A stretch of 51,216 bases of DNA from Brachionus koreanus (GCA_016987375.1 PJRA01000016.1:746161-797376), one strand, 5' to 3'. Shown: positions 41,013 through 51,216, counted from the first letter of the stretch. Notes: generated by a model from the sequence alone, not told the origin. A program made the numbers and translations.

Positions 41013-41268
41013 AACAATCTACATGTATAATATATAAAATATTGTTGTTTTTTTTCTACTCTTTCTATCCTCTTCAGTTTGTAGAATGGAAAATTTTTAT
41101 AAATTTTAATTTGCATGATTTCTTGCTTTTAAAATTCTTTTAATAAATCATGTTTCCTTTATCTGAGATTTGAAATTTTATACACATAAAGTCTCATTTT
41201 GAAACTATTTGTTATTTTTGATATTTAAAGACTACCAAAGAAAAAAAAAACAAAAAATTTTAAATCTA

Positions 41269-41421
41269 TTATCTGTAATCTTTTATTGACTCCATTTTGT
41301 TTCTAGCCTGCTTTATTAACGTTAGAGTGGCTTCAGCATTCTTTGGAATTACATAATCTTCACAAATTCTTGACTCTAGTTTCACTACTTTTTCTAGAAT
41401 TTTGTCGAAAATTTTATGCAT
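41269..41421 (-). CDS. Small ORF, 50 residues, unknown
   Basis: ATG at 41419-41421 opens a 50-codon frame ending TAA at 41269-41271. The peptide, with ILEKVVKLESRICEDY and LIKQARNKMESI, is amphipathic and likely helical, with ordinary protein-like composition rather than the Lys/Asn/Phe bias of chance ORFs here. It could be a small gene, a terminal exon, or transposon debris. It lies about 1 kb downstream of the MORC2 stop on the same strand. No family is recognised. Confidence 0.35.
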   Translation of the reverse strand: MHKIFDKILEKVVKLESRICEDYVIPKNAEATLTLIKQARNKMESIKDYR

Positions 41422-41840
41422 TTTCACCAAAAATGTTAAATTTAAGATCGATTAGTACAAAAAAATTATATAAGAAAGAGAAAGGCGCATAAATTAAACA
41501 AATAAAAATTTTTATGCGTTGTTCAACTTTTAGAAAAACTATATTTGCATTTTTATTTTTTATACGTTTTTTATACGGTTTCACTTGTTTATTTGTTTTT
41601 AATCCTCATCCTTTAAAACAATTTTATTTTAAAATTATATTGATATTTTATGATAATATATAAAAATGTTATTCATTTTATTTTATATCACATAAAAAAA
41701 ATTGAATTGTCAGATAAATGTATTTATTTTCCATTAAAAATATATGTCATAAAAAAAAATTAAAGTGCCACAGTCAAATTTTAATAATCACATAATTATT
41801 TAAAGAATCATACATTTTTATAAAGTATCACATAAATATT

Positions 41841-41976
41841 TTAACACTAGAAAGTCTGGCAGATTGTTAATGAAAATATTCAAATTTAGTTTTGATTCAA
41901 ATTTTGAAATTTAATATTTTTTCTAAAAATTAAATAAATTGTTGTCAAACAGTTTTGACTGGCGCCTTCTGCTAAG
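41841..41976. mobile_element. Diverged piggyBac-like MITE, copy 2
   Basis: The left end ttaacactagaaagtctgg matches the intact element at 46080-46302 (ttaacactagaaagcccgg), and similarity continues inward for about 30 bp. The right end ggcgccttctgctaag is a decayed version of the expected gggcgttctagtgttaa. Only one TTAA is preserved. Confidence 0.55.
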
Positions 41977-42454
41977 AAGCCTATTAGATGTTTATCATAA
42001 ACAAAAGCACTCATCAGCATTTCAATTTAGACTTACTTGGAATAAACAAACCAAGCAATATTCTCTTATGAAAGAATAATTTCTTAAATCTAAGCCTCCA
42101 ATGTTATGTCTATCTATAAATTTTTTGAATATATTGTTTCATAATTTTCTAGAATGCAAAAATTCTATTCAGTCTGAACAAAAAGTTTTTGGATAAAAAC
42201 AACCATTTTTGTATTAATTTTTGTCAATTGTCTGTCATAAAAATAGGTTAAAATCAATTTCTTTATTTTTTAACAATTAATAGATAAAATAAGTGAACAT
42301 TTAAAATGAAAGTTTATTTCAAACAAAAGCATCGAAATTTAGTCACAAAATAACAAATAGTGAAAAGTAAGAAAGTTATCAAGGGTTGAATTGGCAAATT
42401 TGTACAAGTGAGCTATAAATTTTCAAAAAAAAAATTAAATTAAATTGGATTATA

Positions 42455-45400
42455 TTAAGAAAGAATTTTATCAATTGTCTGAAAAAGCTCATTTTTGTGA
42501 TTTTCTTCAATTGTAACTTTGTCACCATCATCCAAGTATTTACTAAGCGTCTTATGAATAATTTTCTTTTTGTTTTTAATTTTAGTTTTGGTCATGTCAA
42601 CAATTGAGTCTTTAAAGCGATTAAAAAAACTATTTATTGAGACCTGATTCAGTTCATCAAGCGTGTATTGTGGTAAGTCCTGAACAAGATCGGGCATGTC
42701 TACAAAAGTAACCAATGTGGATAACAAATCGCGATATTTTTGAGCAATTGATCCTAAATAAATTTTAATTTAGAATAAAAATTAAAATTTTTAATCTATT
42801 ACTGTAAGTATCATAATCTTTAGGTAAATTATTAACCGAATTTGGAGAGTTTCTTGCTTCACCAACAATTAATGATTCATAATCAGTAGATGGTTCACTC
42901 TTAACAATTTCTTTTTCGTTCTTAAATTACACTAAATTTACTTTCAGAAAAAAAAAATTTCAAAAATTTCAATAAAGCAAAAATCTCTGAACAAAATGAT
43001 AAAAATTAAGATTTGACAAAAATTTTTCAAAATTGTTAAATTTTGCTAACTTTTTTTTGTTTGTAAAATTTTAGAAATTAAAGTCCTTTTTTTTAAATTA
43101 CAATCTATTAGAAAAAGAAAAAGAGACATTAAGCGAAGATAATTAGGGTAGAGATTGGCTTTTAAACATTAAATTAATCTCTTTTCTAAAAAAGTTTTTT
43201 AGAAAAAAAGAGAAAATAAATTTTGTATGATGATTTCTAAAGTCTTCTAATTATAAAAAGTAATTGGAATTTTGTTTATAACATTTTGTTTTTTTCTGAC
43301 TAATATACTTAAAAAAAAGTCAAATAAATTTTGTATATTTTTTTAATTCAGGTATATTAGCCAGAACAGCGTAAAATGCTCCTGTTTTTCATCAAATGAA
43401 ATCAAATTCATCAAAATGTTTCTTCTATTCGAAAACATTTTAGTCAAAAAAAGTGAATCAAATTTATTCATTTTTTTTCTTTTATTGGAAACAAGAAAAT
43501 GCATATTTTACATGACAAATGACTGGTGAATTTTCTTTTAAACGAGACATTTTTTTGAGAAAACATCTCAAATAAAGGAAAATTTTTGACTCAAATACTA
43601 GCAAGTTTCTTCTATCTGTGGTTACTTGTGTTTGATGAAAAACACAAAATTCTTATAACTTTTTATTATTAGCAGACTTTGACTGTTGATGAAACTGTGT
43701 CTACGGATGACTTTGAAAATCAACAACTCTTCACATTATCTGAGAACGAACCGTAATTTGCATAATTTTGAGTTAAATTACAAGGATTTTTTGTTTTCTG
43801 TGGCCGAAAGCTTAATTGAATTCAAGGAAACTGAAACAAGAAGATCTAAAAGGTTCAAAAATAAATAATAAATAATCAAAAAAAGATAATAATTAAAATT
43901 TTTTAATTTTTTTAGTCTTTAGAACATGCTTTTAATTAAAATAACATAAAAATCTTAAAATAAATAGCTTGGTATTTGAAAGTTTTTGTCTATTTATTGT
44001 AGAATTCAAATTTTTTTCGGTTGAGGAGCTGTAAAGGCTCAAAGTCGACCTATTTTTAAAATACACAAAAACTCTTATTAGAATTAATTTTTTAGATTTT
44101 TTAACCAAAAATTTGAATTTTTAAGACAAAATTTTTTTAGGATATGATTTTTATTTAAATGTTATGGCTAATCTTCATTATGTAAAAAATAACATAAAAA
44201 AACCCTAAAAAATATATATTTTAAAAGCTTAACTGATAATAACTTTTCCGCGGAATCATGTTTTTTTTGAAAAATCACATACTGATGTATTTTTTAGTGT
44301 AAAATTCAAAAATGAATTATTTTTATCTATTACGGTTCGTTCTCAGGTATGAAAGGGTTAACTAGACCAACAACACTAGAGAAAATTCATATAAGACTAA
44401 AATTAGCCAAAATAAAAACAAAGTGCCCAATTTGTAATAAGATGTTTGAAGCAAAAATATAAATTAAAACACACATGAGAAGATGTTAAACAAAATACCA
44501 TTCCATTTGATCATTTAATTCAATTAAAAAAAAAGACATAGAACTGTAAATCACTGTGTGTATGTGATCAATTGTGTATTTTATATCTATTCAATAAACT
44601 AAAATGAACTTTTGAATTTAATTTTTAGATAAAATTTTTTAGATACTTAGCAAAAAAAATATCTTAAAAGTTTAATCTTTGAAAAATAATATAAACAAGT
44701 TGATTTTGCCGAGATTGATTAAGTAAATAAAATTAGAAAATAAAATACTCTTTTGGATATGATCTGATTGTTCTCTTCAGACTCAAAAAGAAAGCTGTTT
44801 TGAAGTAACTCGCTATTGGTTTTTTTATTCTTTGGTTTTGGCTTGTTTTGGTAACGATTTCTATTTGAATAATCTGGATCATTCTCGTCATCTGAATCAC
44901 GATTTCGCCTCTTTTTTGAAATTTCCATAGACCGGCCATTCAAGCTTGTATCCGAGTCCGACTCAGTTATTGAATAGCGGCCTCTGCTCGTCAATTCATT
45001 TCTAGGTAGCACAGTAGAGCTTATAGTCGCATCCTTGTCTTTTTCGACCAGAGTTATCACTGCTGATTTTTGTGATGGCATTGGCCGAAGTTCTGGAATA
45101 ACTCTGGTTGTTTGTTCCTAATTTTAGAAAAATAAATAAAAATTTTTTTTTTTGAAATCTTTTAATTTTTACTATTTCTTTAAAGTTTGTTTCTCGCACT
45201 TTTTGATATTCCATTTCTATGAAAACATCAAGTTTTTCTGCCACATCACAGCTTTGAGCATTTGTGTCAGTGTTATCTGCACAAGACCAATCATCTTTAA
45301 AATATTCTTCTTTGAATAACTCTGGATGAAAGCGAAGAATGCGCCATTTTAAGCATTTATCACATTGAAGGCATATTTTGCTTTCTTTAATTCTTTTTTT

Positions 45401-48400
45401 TCGGAAAGTTAGCTCATTTGAAGGTGGTTCTGGATTCATAGACGAGTAGCCTAAACTTTTCCAAAATTCTTTGGACAATGTAGAGTCTTTTAAGCTTTCG
45501 TAATAGAAGTCCATGTATTCACCCATGACGCGGATTAGCTCTTTTTGTTCTCCCATGTCCGTAAATGTTTGCTTATTGTGCGTAGGTCTGGACACTATAT
45601 AAGGAACATTAACTATTCCAACAATTCCGCGATATTCTGTAAATTTTCTCTGATTTTTTGTATGTTCAAACATGATAATCAAACGACTGCTGTTATAAAT
45701 AAACAAGCCGTCAGCATCTCTGTTGTGAATGTTCACTCCGAAAATGAGCTGTAGTTCCTTGGGCTCTTTGACCTCTCTAATTCGTTTTTGCAAGAGCTTT
45801 TCTTTTTGTGCCACATCTCTCTCTGCATTTTCTTTGTTTCGACGAAGTTTTGTTCTCACTATGTAATAATCAGGAGGCTGATTATTTTCATATCTGTTTG
45901 TATAGTCTCTAATTAATTATTTTCATTAGAAAAAAAAAAAATTTATTGATTTAATTTATCTTACGCAACAGCAGAAGCGGCTTCTCTTAATTCATTTTTA
46001 GCTTTTTGAATAAAATAATTTTATTAGATAACTATTAATAATTTTTTTTTATTTTTAAAAATTTAATTAATTTTTTTTTTTAACACTAGAAAGCCCGGCT
46101 GATTTTTCATTAAAATTTCAAATAAAGTTATCAAGATAAATTAAACATTTTCTTTTAAAATTTATTCATTTTCTAAAAAATTACAATCAAAATTTTTAGA
46201 TAATAAAAACCGTTTTTTAGAATTTTATTTATATGTGGTAAAAATAAAGTTTTAATTTTTCAAAAAGGGGTCTAAAAAACCCCTCGGGCGTTCTAGTGTT
46301 AACCCTATTCTATCCTAGTGGATAATGGAGCTCATCTTCTTTTCAAGTACCTTTTTGAGCAACAGCTCCGATCTGACACAGAGGCTACTGCATGAGTTGA
46401 TCATCTACACTGCAAAATTTTATTAATCATAGTTCATGAATAATTTTTAGAAATTTAAGAAAATCAAGATATAAACTACATGGCAGATAAATTTACAATG
46501 AAAGTATTCAGAAATTACAAGCTTTTATTAACATTATACTTTAAATCTTTCTCTAAAAAGTAAAGACTTTTAAATGCAACCTTTTTTTTTTAATTCAAAT
46601 TCAAACTAATACAATAACACAAATTATAAGATTAGTTGATAAAAAAACAATGAAAATTTATTATTTTATCATTATTTTTTTTGATTTTTTAATAGATTTC
46701 TAATGGTAAAAGTAATAAAAATGATATGCGACCTTTAATGTATTTAGACACCCCAATAAATAATCTATAGCAGATCAAATACAGATGTTTTTTTTTATAG
46801 GAAAATTATTTAGCATCTTGTCAATTCTCTTTTTTTTTAAATTTAAGATTTCTTTTTATCCCGAAAATGAAAAGCAAAAAAATGTAATTGTAAATTTAGA
46901 AACAAAAAAACAAAAACAACAATGAGAGCATTTTTTGTCGCTAGATAGTTGTTTTTTTAATAGATAAAATCAAATAGAAGTAGATAAAAGTTTTTAATAG
47001 AATATTTTGATTTTTTCAAACATAGATAATTAAATAAAATGCCTTGAAAATAAAAAAACAAACAAACTAATTGACACTTAATTTAAAATTAAAATAACTT
47101 TTTTTCTAAGGATCTAAAAATCGCTCTGCAAGGATTTTATCACTAAAATTTTGTCTGTGCAAAAACTGCAATTTAGTTCTAATAATTTTCTAATACATAT
47201 ACTGTTTTGCACAATTGAAGAGTTTTTGCCTTTTCCTGAAATAAATAGTCACGTAAAATAAGTGAAAAATCAAAGAAAAATTACTTTATTACGATAAGTA
47301 AAAAAAGGCAAACAATTAATTGATCAATCGAGAATTTGTATAAACTTATAAACTTTGAGGAACGATATTTAGATCCTTAGGAAAAATGCTGTTTTAATTT
47401 AAAATTTTTGTTTTGATTTTCTTGTTTCAAAATTTGCAATTCCCAAAAAAAAATTGTTTTTTTGTTTAATTATTTTTTAGCAACCATTTTACTATTCGAT
47501 TATAATTGAGAAAAAAAATTTTTTTTCTGAAATATTTAATAGAAATATTTAAATAAGAAATGAAAAATTGATTACCATAGTTGTTCGAATTAAATGTCAT
47601 ACCAGTAAATACTTAACACTGATTTAAAAAAAAAGCAATAACTTTTGTTAAATAAAAAAAAAGCGATGAATTATACACTTAGATTTAAAGCATAATTAAA
47701 TTTCCATTTTAAAAGCGTGTTATAAAAGCTTTAACAGGCTTTGGTTTTGTGAAATGTGGTATTCATTACAAAAAAATTGAACAGAAATTAATGCTTAAAA
47801 AAGCTAATTTTATTTCTAAAGGCTTTCAAAAATTCTCTAGACGAAATTAATTTGCATCAATAGTTAAAGTCTGCTATGGGTATGCAAAATCTCTGTGAAA
47901 TGCGCTACAGTCAAATTTTTCTAAATTTAAATTATGCTAAATGTGCTGAGATTTATCAGATTGTACTTATTAATAAAACTTTGAATGTTCCACCATGGTA
48001 CAGTAATAGAACTTGGTTTTATTTTTTAAAAGCTTTATGTGCTTGACACAGAGATGATTGTAATATGCTGATAATACTAAAATTACACTCAGTTAAAACA
48101 AATTCTCTAATTTTTTTCAATGAAAGAGGCTTGAAAAGAAGCGTTCCGTACTGTAGAGGAACGCATGTTTCTTCCCTTGCCGAATCAAACCTTTGATCCT
48201 CTGCTTGTTAGATTAACAACACAAAATCTCATCTATATTGACTCTATTTTTAAAAAATACTTGAAATTAACTTTATATTTATTAGCTTTTAATTGCATTT
48301 CAATAAAAATGAATTTTTTATTTTTTTTTCAAAAAAAAAAGCCCAATTTAGAATAAATTCTGAAAGCTACTTTATTTACCTTTAGTTAGTTCCATTTCAG

Positions 48401-49583
48401 CAGCTTCTTTTTCTTGTTTGGCACGATTTTTAAATTTACTCGAGCTGTATTTGAGAAGTCTTGGCATGTACAATTCTCGTTCCAATAATTTTGTGTGCAC
48501 TTTTTTGTTTTGTATATAAATTTTCATTCTAGGATTATAGTAAAGAATGGACAAATATGCTCTGAACGATTGATGTTCAAATTGAGAACTAAAAAAAATA
48601 AATTTTATTTTAAAACATTTTATAATTTCACACAAGCCAACATTCTATCAAATTCGACCTCTTGGTCTCTAATCAAAATATCCTCTTTGTTTGTCTCAAA
48701 GTCTAGTTCAGTTTGTTCGTCTCTAAGCCTGTACTTTAGATTGTAAATCATTACCAAAGTGCCAGATTTTTCAATTTTATCAAATTGAGATACTAAAGAA
48801 TCAAAATTTTTAAACGGACTGTATTTAAACAATATTTGCAGTTCTTGATAATGCTAAAAAACAAATTTTTTCATTTAAAATAAAAAAAATTTATCTAAAT
48901 TAACCTTTTCTCTAGCGAGAACTTCATCTTCTATTTCAAATATGGGCTGATTAGTCCGACAATCAAATGTTGGAATCGGAACAACAATCTAAATTTTGAA
49001 AATTTAAATTCTCCATATTTGATTGAATTTGGTTATTGAAAAAAAAAAATTTTAACCTCATCAATTCTTTCAGATCTTAAAAATGTTTCAGATATAAGCA
49101 ATATGGTTCCTTGGTTGTCCTTTTTGGTGAATATTAATAGATCATTTCCTATTCTCATTGAACCTCTAAATTTAATTTAATAAAAACTGCTTTAAAATAT
49201 TATTCTTCAATTTAAATTACGATTTTAATCCGTTGCCATATTGACCGATGTAGTTTTTGTCCGATGATCTTTTAAAAGACTTGCCAAAACGAATAATATC
49301 AGCAGTCTCAGCTAAAATTAGTTATTAATTTAAGCTTTTTCTTAGTTTATCATCTAATACCTGGACTCATTCCAGTTCCATCATCCAAAAAATTAAGAAT
49401 ATAATTTCCCCTAAAGCTTGTATTTCGATCGGTATAAATTCTTAAGTTGTTTGCTTCAGCATCTCGCGAGTTGTCCACTAATTCTGCAAGTGCACCAAAT
49501 AGAAATTGATGTGTTGTGCTGTTGGTGTGCAAATAGTCCGTGTTCAAGTTGGCCCGATTCAAACTCACATATTTTTTACTCAT
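42455..49583 (-). CDS. MORC2: MORC2-type GHKL ATPase with CW zinc finger
   Basis: Eleven exons: 49361-49583, 49221-49311, 49057-49165, 48905-48988, 48642-48853, 48380-48588, 45965-46001, 45173-45908, 44749-45117, 42803-42920 and 42455-42753; 2487 nt in frame, 828 residues (human 1032). MORC2 is a nuclear ATPase that compacts chromatin and assists HUSH silencing. The GHKL fold shows ELVDNSRDA (34-42), FLDDGTGM (66-72) and [16 protein letters not shown] charged coiled-coil insertion follows, then [17 protein letters not shown] and [10 protein letters not shown]. The CW finger is [10 protein letters not shown] ... WSC ... C at about residues 500-545. The C-terminal [15 protein letters not shown] segment matches the human C-terminal helical region. 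The chromo-like domain of vertebrate MORC2 is not visible. Two introns (46002-48379 and 42921-44748) are large and full of transposon debris. Confidence 0.92.
43679..44500 (+). pseudogene. Zinc-finger/transposon-derived coding debris in MORC2 intron
   Basis: Plus-strand frames antisense to MORC2. A short open frame at 43679-43757 contains [19 protein letters not shown] and stops at an inverted-repeat terminus. Beyond the matching terminus, about 44351-44500 reads [16 protein letters not shown], then [11 protein letters not shown], an in-frame stop, and KTHMRRC, which is a broken C2HC/C2H2 zinc finger. An aataaa at about 44593 follows. The pieces look like ends of a dead gene or transposon ORF interrupted by an insertion. 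Confidence 0.5.
43740..44351. mobile_element. Inverted-repeat-bounded insertion of about 610 bp
   Basis: The 18-mer ctgagaacgaaccgtaat at the left end is matched exactly in inverted orientation at the right end (attacggttcgttctcag). Internal sequence is A/T-rich, apart from a short Lys/Arg-ending open frame after the left terminus. A target duplication is not certain; tat occurs near both ends. It interrupts the coding-like debris described at 43679-44500. Confidence 0.65.
46080..46302. mobile_element. piggyBac-like MITE with TTAA target duplication
   Basis: Both ends are TTAA (46080-46083 and 46299-46302). Termini are cactagaaagcccg at left and, reverse-complemented, cactagaacgcccg at right. 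A GC-rich subterminal hairpin (aggggt ctaaaaa acccct) lies next to the right terminus. The 223-bp element has no coding capacity. A TTAA target and short terminal repeats are the piggyBac signature. It lies in the 2.4-kb sixth intron of MORC2, and a decayed relative is at 41841. Confidence 0.85.
46303..48379. other. Remainder of large MORC2 intron 6
   Basis: Holds three coding-like plus-strand patches: 46315-46395 (reading [16 protein letters not shown]), 47876-48046 (56 codons from ATG, with [11 protein letters not shown]) and about 48133-48350 ([17 protein letters not shown]). A short GC hairpin gcgttcc...ggaacgc lies at 48141-48164. The rest is A/T-rich. The patches are probably transposon or gene relics. 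Confidence 0.4.
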
Positions 49584-50280
49584 TTTTTTTCTTGTTTTTA
49601 CTATTTAGAAAAAAATATGTCTATTTAAATCTAATAAAATAAACAAACAAAGATAGAACATAAACTTTAAAAATTTTGAATTTGTTTATTAAGTCGTCTT
49701 AATTTTCAATTTAGCTTATGCTCTTTTTTTATGCTAACAAATAAAGAAATTTGAAAATTTTTAGAATGCATGTACAATTATCTTTAAAATAAAAATTAAA
49801 ATATATTTTTTTTTATTTCTAGGATTGTATTTATTCCACTTGTTTTAAAGGACTTTAAATATTAGAAAATTTTAAATAAATATTTAGTTTTATGCGCATT
49901 TAATTAACCGAAATTGAAAATTTTTATTATGGCCCACGAAGGGCTTATGCAAAATTAGGGACAACTTGTTTTTTACTAAAAGATAGACCTCGGTCGGATG
50001 CTATTAGGAATTATCCAAAAACTTTCGAACACCGACCATTTTGTAAGGAATTTAATGGAACGCAAATTTGATTAATTTTGATGCAAAAAAATTCTTTTTT
50101 TTTTTAACTTTGATTAGAAACGGAAAATATTTTTTTGGGATAAGATAAAAAATTTTTTTTCCTTAAAAATCCTGATGGTTATAAATCTTACTTTTTTAAT
50201 AAAAAAAGCAAAGAATAAACAATCTACCGTTTAAAAGAAGTTTGTAATTAACTAAATAGTGATTTTCAGTAAAATAGCGT
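49584..50280. other. MORC2 upstream region
   Basis: Presumed promoter and 5' flank of MORC2. A GC-richer patch at about 49930-50060 contains the small hairpin gccc acgaa gggc and inverted cggtcgg / ccgacc blocks, which look like part of a transposon, but no terminus is defined. Confidence 0.45.
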
Positions 50281-50345
50281 GTATTTATTATTTATTTATT
50301 TGTAAATCTGTATCAAGTGATAACTCATTCAGAGAAAAATAAAAA
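50281..50345 (-). mobile_element. Non-LTR retrotransposon 3' tail, copy 1
   Basis: On the minus strand, ctctgaatgagttatcac... tacagatttac is followed by an aaataaataaataat tail. The copy at 50605-50660 shares the same architecture: ctctgaaggagctcaagctcggtacag then acaaataaataaataat. A conserved 3' stem-loop plus tandem short-repeat tail is typical of non-LTR elements. No ORF remains. Confidence 0.55.
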
Positions 50346-50604
50346 TAAAATAAAATCAAAATAAAATGACCAAAATTAAAGTTAAAAATAAAATAAGAAT
50401 TTAAAAATATAGTTAAATAAATGAAGAGACAAAGGTTATTTCGGTTTAGTTTTCAGAGAAAAAAGAGTCTATGAAAAGGTAGCAATTACACAATGGAGTT
50501 GGATAGTTAACAAATCTAGATTCGTTAAGATTAATATTTCCTAGATTCGATTAGTGTAGAATAATTTTTTTTTAGTATTGCACTAATTACACGTTTGGTT
50601 CTAT

Positions 50605-50660
50605 ACATTATTATTTATTTATTTGTTTTCTGTACCGAGCTTGAGCTCCTTCAGAGTAAA
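50605..50660 (-). mobile_element. Non-LTR retrotransposon 3' tail, copy 2
   Basis: The better preserved of two similar tails about 300 bp apart. The minus strand contains gagctcaagctc, a potential small hairpin, followed by ggtacag and an aaataaataaataat tail. Both copies are bordered on the other side by long (A/T) runs with repeated aaataaa units. Element class is inferred only from tail structure. Confidence 0.55.
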
Positions 50661-50846
50661 GTAAAAAAAAATAAAATAGAGTTAATAGAATAAGATAAAA
50701 TAAAAATAAAGTAAATCAGCTTAAAAAAAATAATTGTAAAGAAAGTTTAAATTTTTGGTTTTGTGAAATTTAATACAATTGAACAGAACAAAATGTTAAA
50801 AATTCTTAATTAACTTTTCTCTCATAAGTCAAAAGCAAGATCTGTA

Positions 50847-51027
50847 AATGCAACATCGTGCAACATTCAAAGTTGCACTAATATGAAAAATCTGAAAAAA
50901 CTCTGCAAACTTAGTATAACTAAAATTTGAACAAATTTGACCATCGTGCATTTTGCAGAGCTTTTGCACATCATTTGCAGACTTTGACTTTAGGTGCAAC
51001 TAAGTATGTTGCAGTTTGTTGCACTTA
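50847..51027. mobile_element. Nested hairpin MITE with TA target sites
   Basis: The left arm (50847-50880) contains tgcaac, gtgcaac and agttgcac. The right arm (50992-51027) reverse-complements to taagtgcaac, tgcaacat and agttgcac in the same order, and inner blocks ctctgcaaa / ttttgcagag also pair. The element is bounded by TA on both sides. It abuts the broken end of the Tc1-like transposase at 51031, so it probably inserted into or beside it. Confidence 0.65.
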
Positions 51028-51030
51028 TAC

Positions 51031-51216
51031 ATGATAGCTAGATGTAGGATCTTTTCTAATCTCTCTAAAAATGTAATTTTCATCCCTAAAAGTTAGCTTT
51101 CGAGGTCTTCCAGAACGGCTTCGATCAGAGACAGAACCAGTCTCTTCATATCGTTTTTTAGTGGAAGAGACACATTTTGGAGATACACCTAACAACTTGG
51201 CTATTTCGTTTTGCTT
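51031..51216 (-). pseudogene. Tc1/mariner transposase fragment, N-terminal region
   Basis: The minus strand reads from the window edge: NEIAKLLGVSPKCVSS, then KRYEETGSVSDRSRSGRPR, KLTFRDENYI and REIRKDPTSS, then a stop. This is the paired helix-turn-helix DNA-binding region of Tc1-type transposases, with the GRPR AT-hook-like motif. The start of the protein lies outside the window to the right. The frame breaks at 51031 where the hairpin element begins, and no catalytic DDE part is visible. It cannot encode an active enzyme as shown. Confidence 0.85.

Larger units (their letters stand above)
32572..42454. other. About 9.9-kb gene-poor region upstream of the FGFR-like gene
   Basis: No long ORF exists here. 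It contains an (ATT)n microsatellite (about 32826-32845), a coding-like terminal exon candidate (33822-33898, minus), a tRNA-like sequence (40946-41012), a 50-codon ORF (41269-41421, minus) and a decayed piggyBac-like MITE (41841-41976). Small GC-richer patches near 34135-34190, 36180-36235, 37200-37225, 38095-38155 and 39125-39195 remain unexplained. It may hold distal regulatory DNA or 5' UTR exons of the receptor gene. Confidence 0.5.

Noticed and set aside
32572..42454. Many A/T palindromes and poly(A)/poly(T) runs as regulatory elements
   Set aside because: At this base composition such matches are expected everywhere by chance.
43380..43650. Short inverted repeat tgtttttcatcaaa / tttgatgaaaaaca as a transposon
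   Set aside because: Only about 14 bp match, both arms are A/T-rich, and no target duplication or interior similarity supports an element.

Overview
The window looks like nuclear DNA from a small, very AT-rich animal genome. Coding regions stand out as GC islands. Most introns are 42-110 bp with GT-AG ends, and the genes are bilaterian orthologues: M-Ras, MORC2, mitochondrial leucyl-tRNA synthetase, heparosan C5-epimerase, FGFR, SLC46 and MFSD10. A compact, AT-rich spiralian such as a monogonont rotifer would fit, but the organism is inferred from style and not proven. The standard genetic code works throughout. Spliced models were built by hand from splice signals, frame continuity and remembered family similarity.

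Layout. 1-3200: no gene, but one short inverted-repeat transposon with a target duplication. 3201-4870 (-): MFSD10-type transporter, 7 exons. 6847-7539 (+): M-Ras GTPase, 2 exons. 8805-10358 (+): intronless type II membrane protein, possibly oxygenase-like. 12484-14595 (+): unusual cytoplasmic tyrosine kinase with a long disordered N-terminus. 14925-15062 (+): tiny, strikingly GC-rich ORF. 16060-19993 (-): mitochondrial leucyl-tRNA synthetase, 17 exons. 20181/20325-21924 (-): SLC46-type transporter. 22196-23169: two tRNA-Val genes bracketing a dead non-LTR retrotransposon tail. 23308-25298 (+): D-glucuronyl C5-epimerase, 4 exons. 26457-27920 (-): unrecognised 431-residue type II membrane protein, 4 exons. 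29320-29391 (-): third identical tRNA-Val. 29834-32571 (-): FGFR-type receptor tyrosine kinase. 32572-42454: nearly gene-free desert. 42455-49583 (-): MORC2-type ATPase, 11 exons, with transposon debris in its two large introns. 49584-51216: retrotransposon tails and a Tc1 transposase fragment with a nested hairpin element.

The genes are mostly unrelated housekeeping and signalling genes with no operon logic. One functional echo is that GLCE, which matures heparan sulfate, lies close to an FGFR, whose family uses heparan sulfate as co-receptor; this may be coincidence. The most unusual content is the short-transposon landscape (a hAT-like, a piggyBac-like and a Tc1-nested hairpin family), a frame-neutral FGFR exon carrying an apparent 1-nt lesion, a tyrosine kinase with no activation-loop tyrosine, two unrecognised membrane proteins and several small ORFs.
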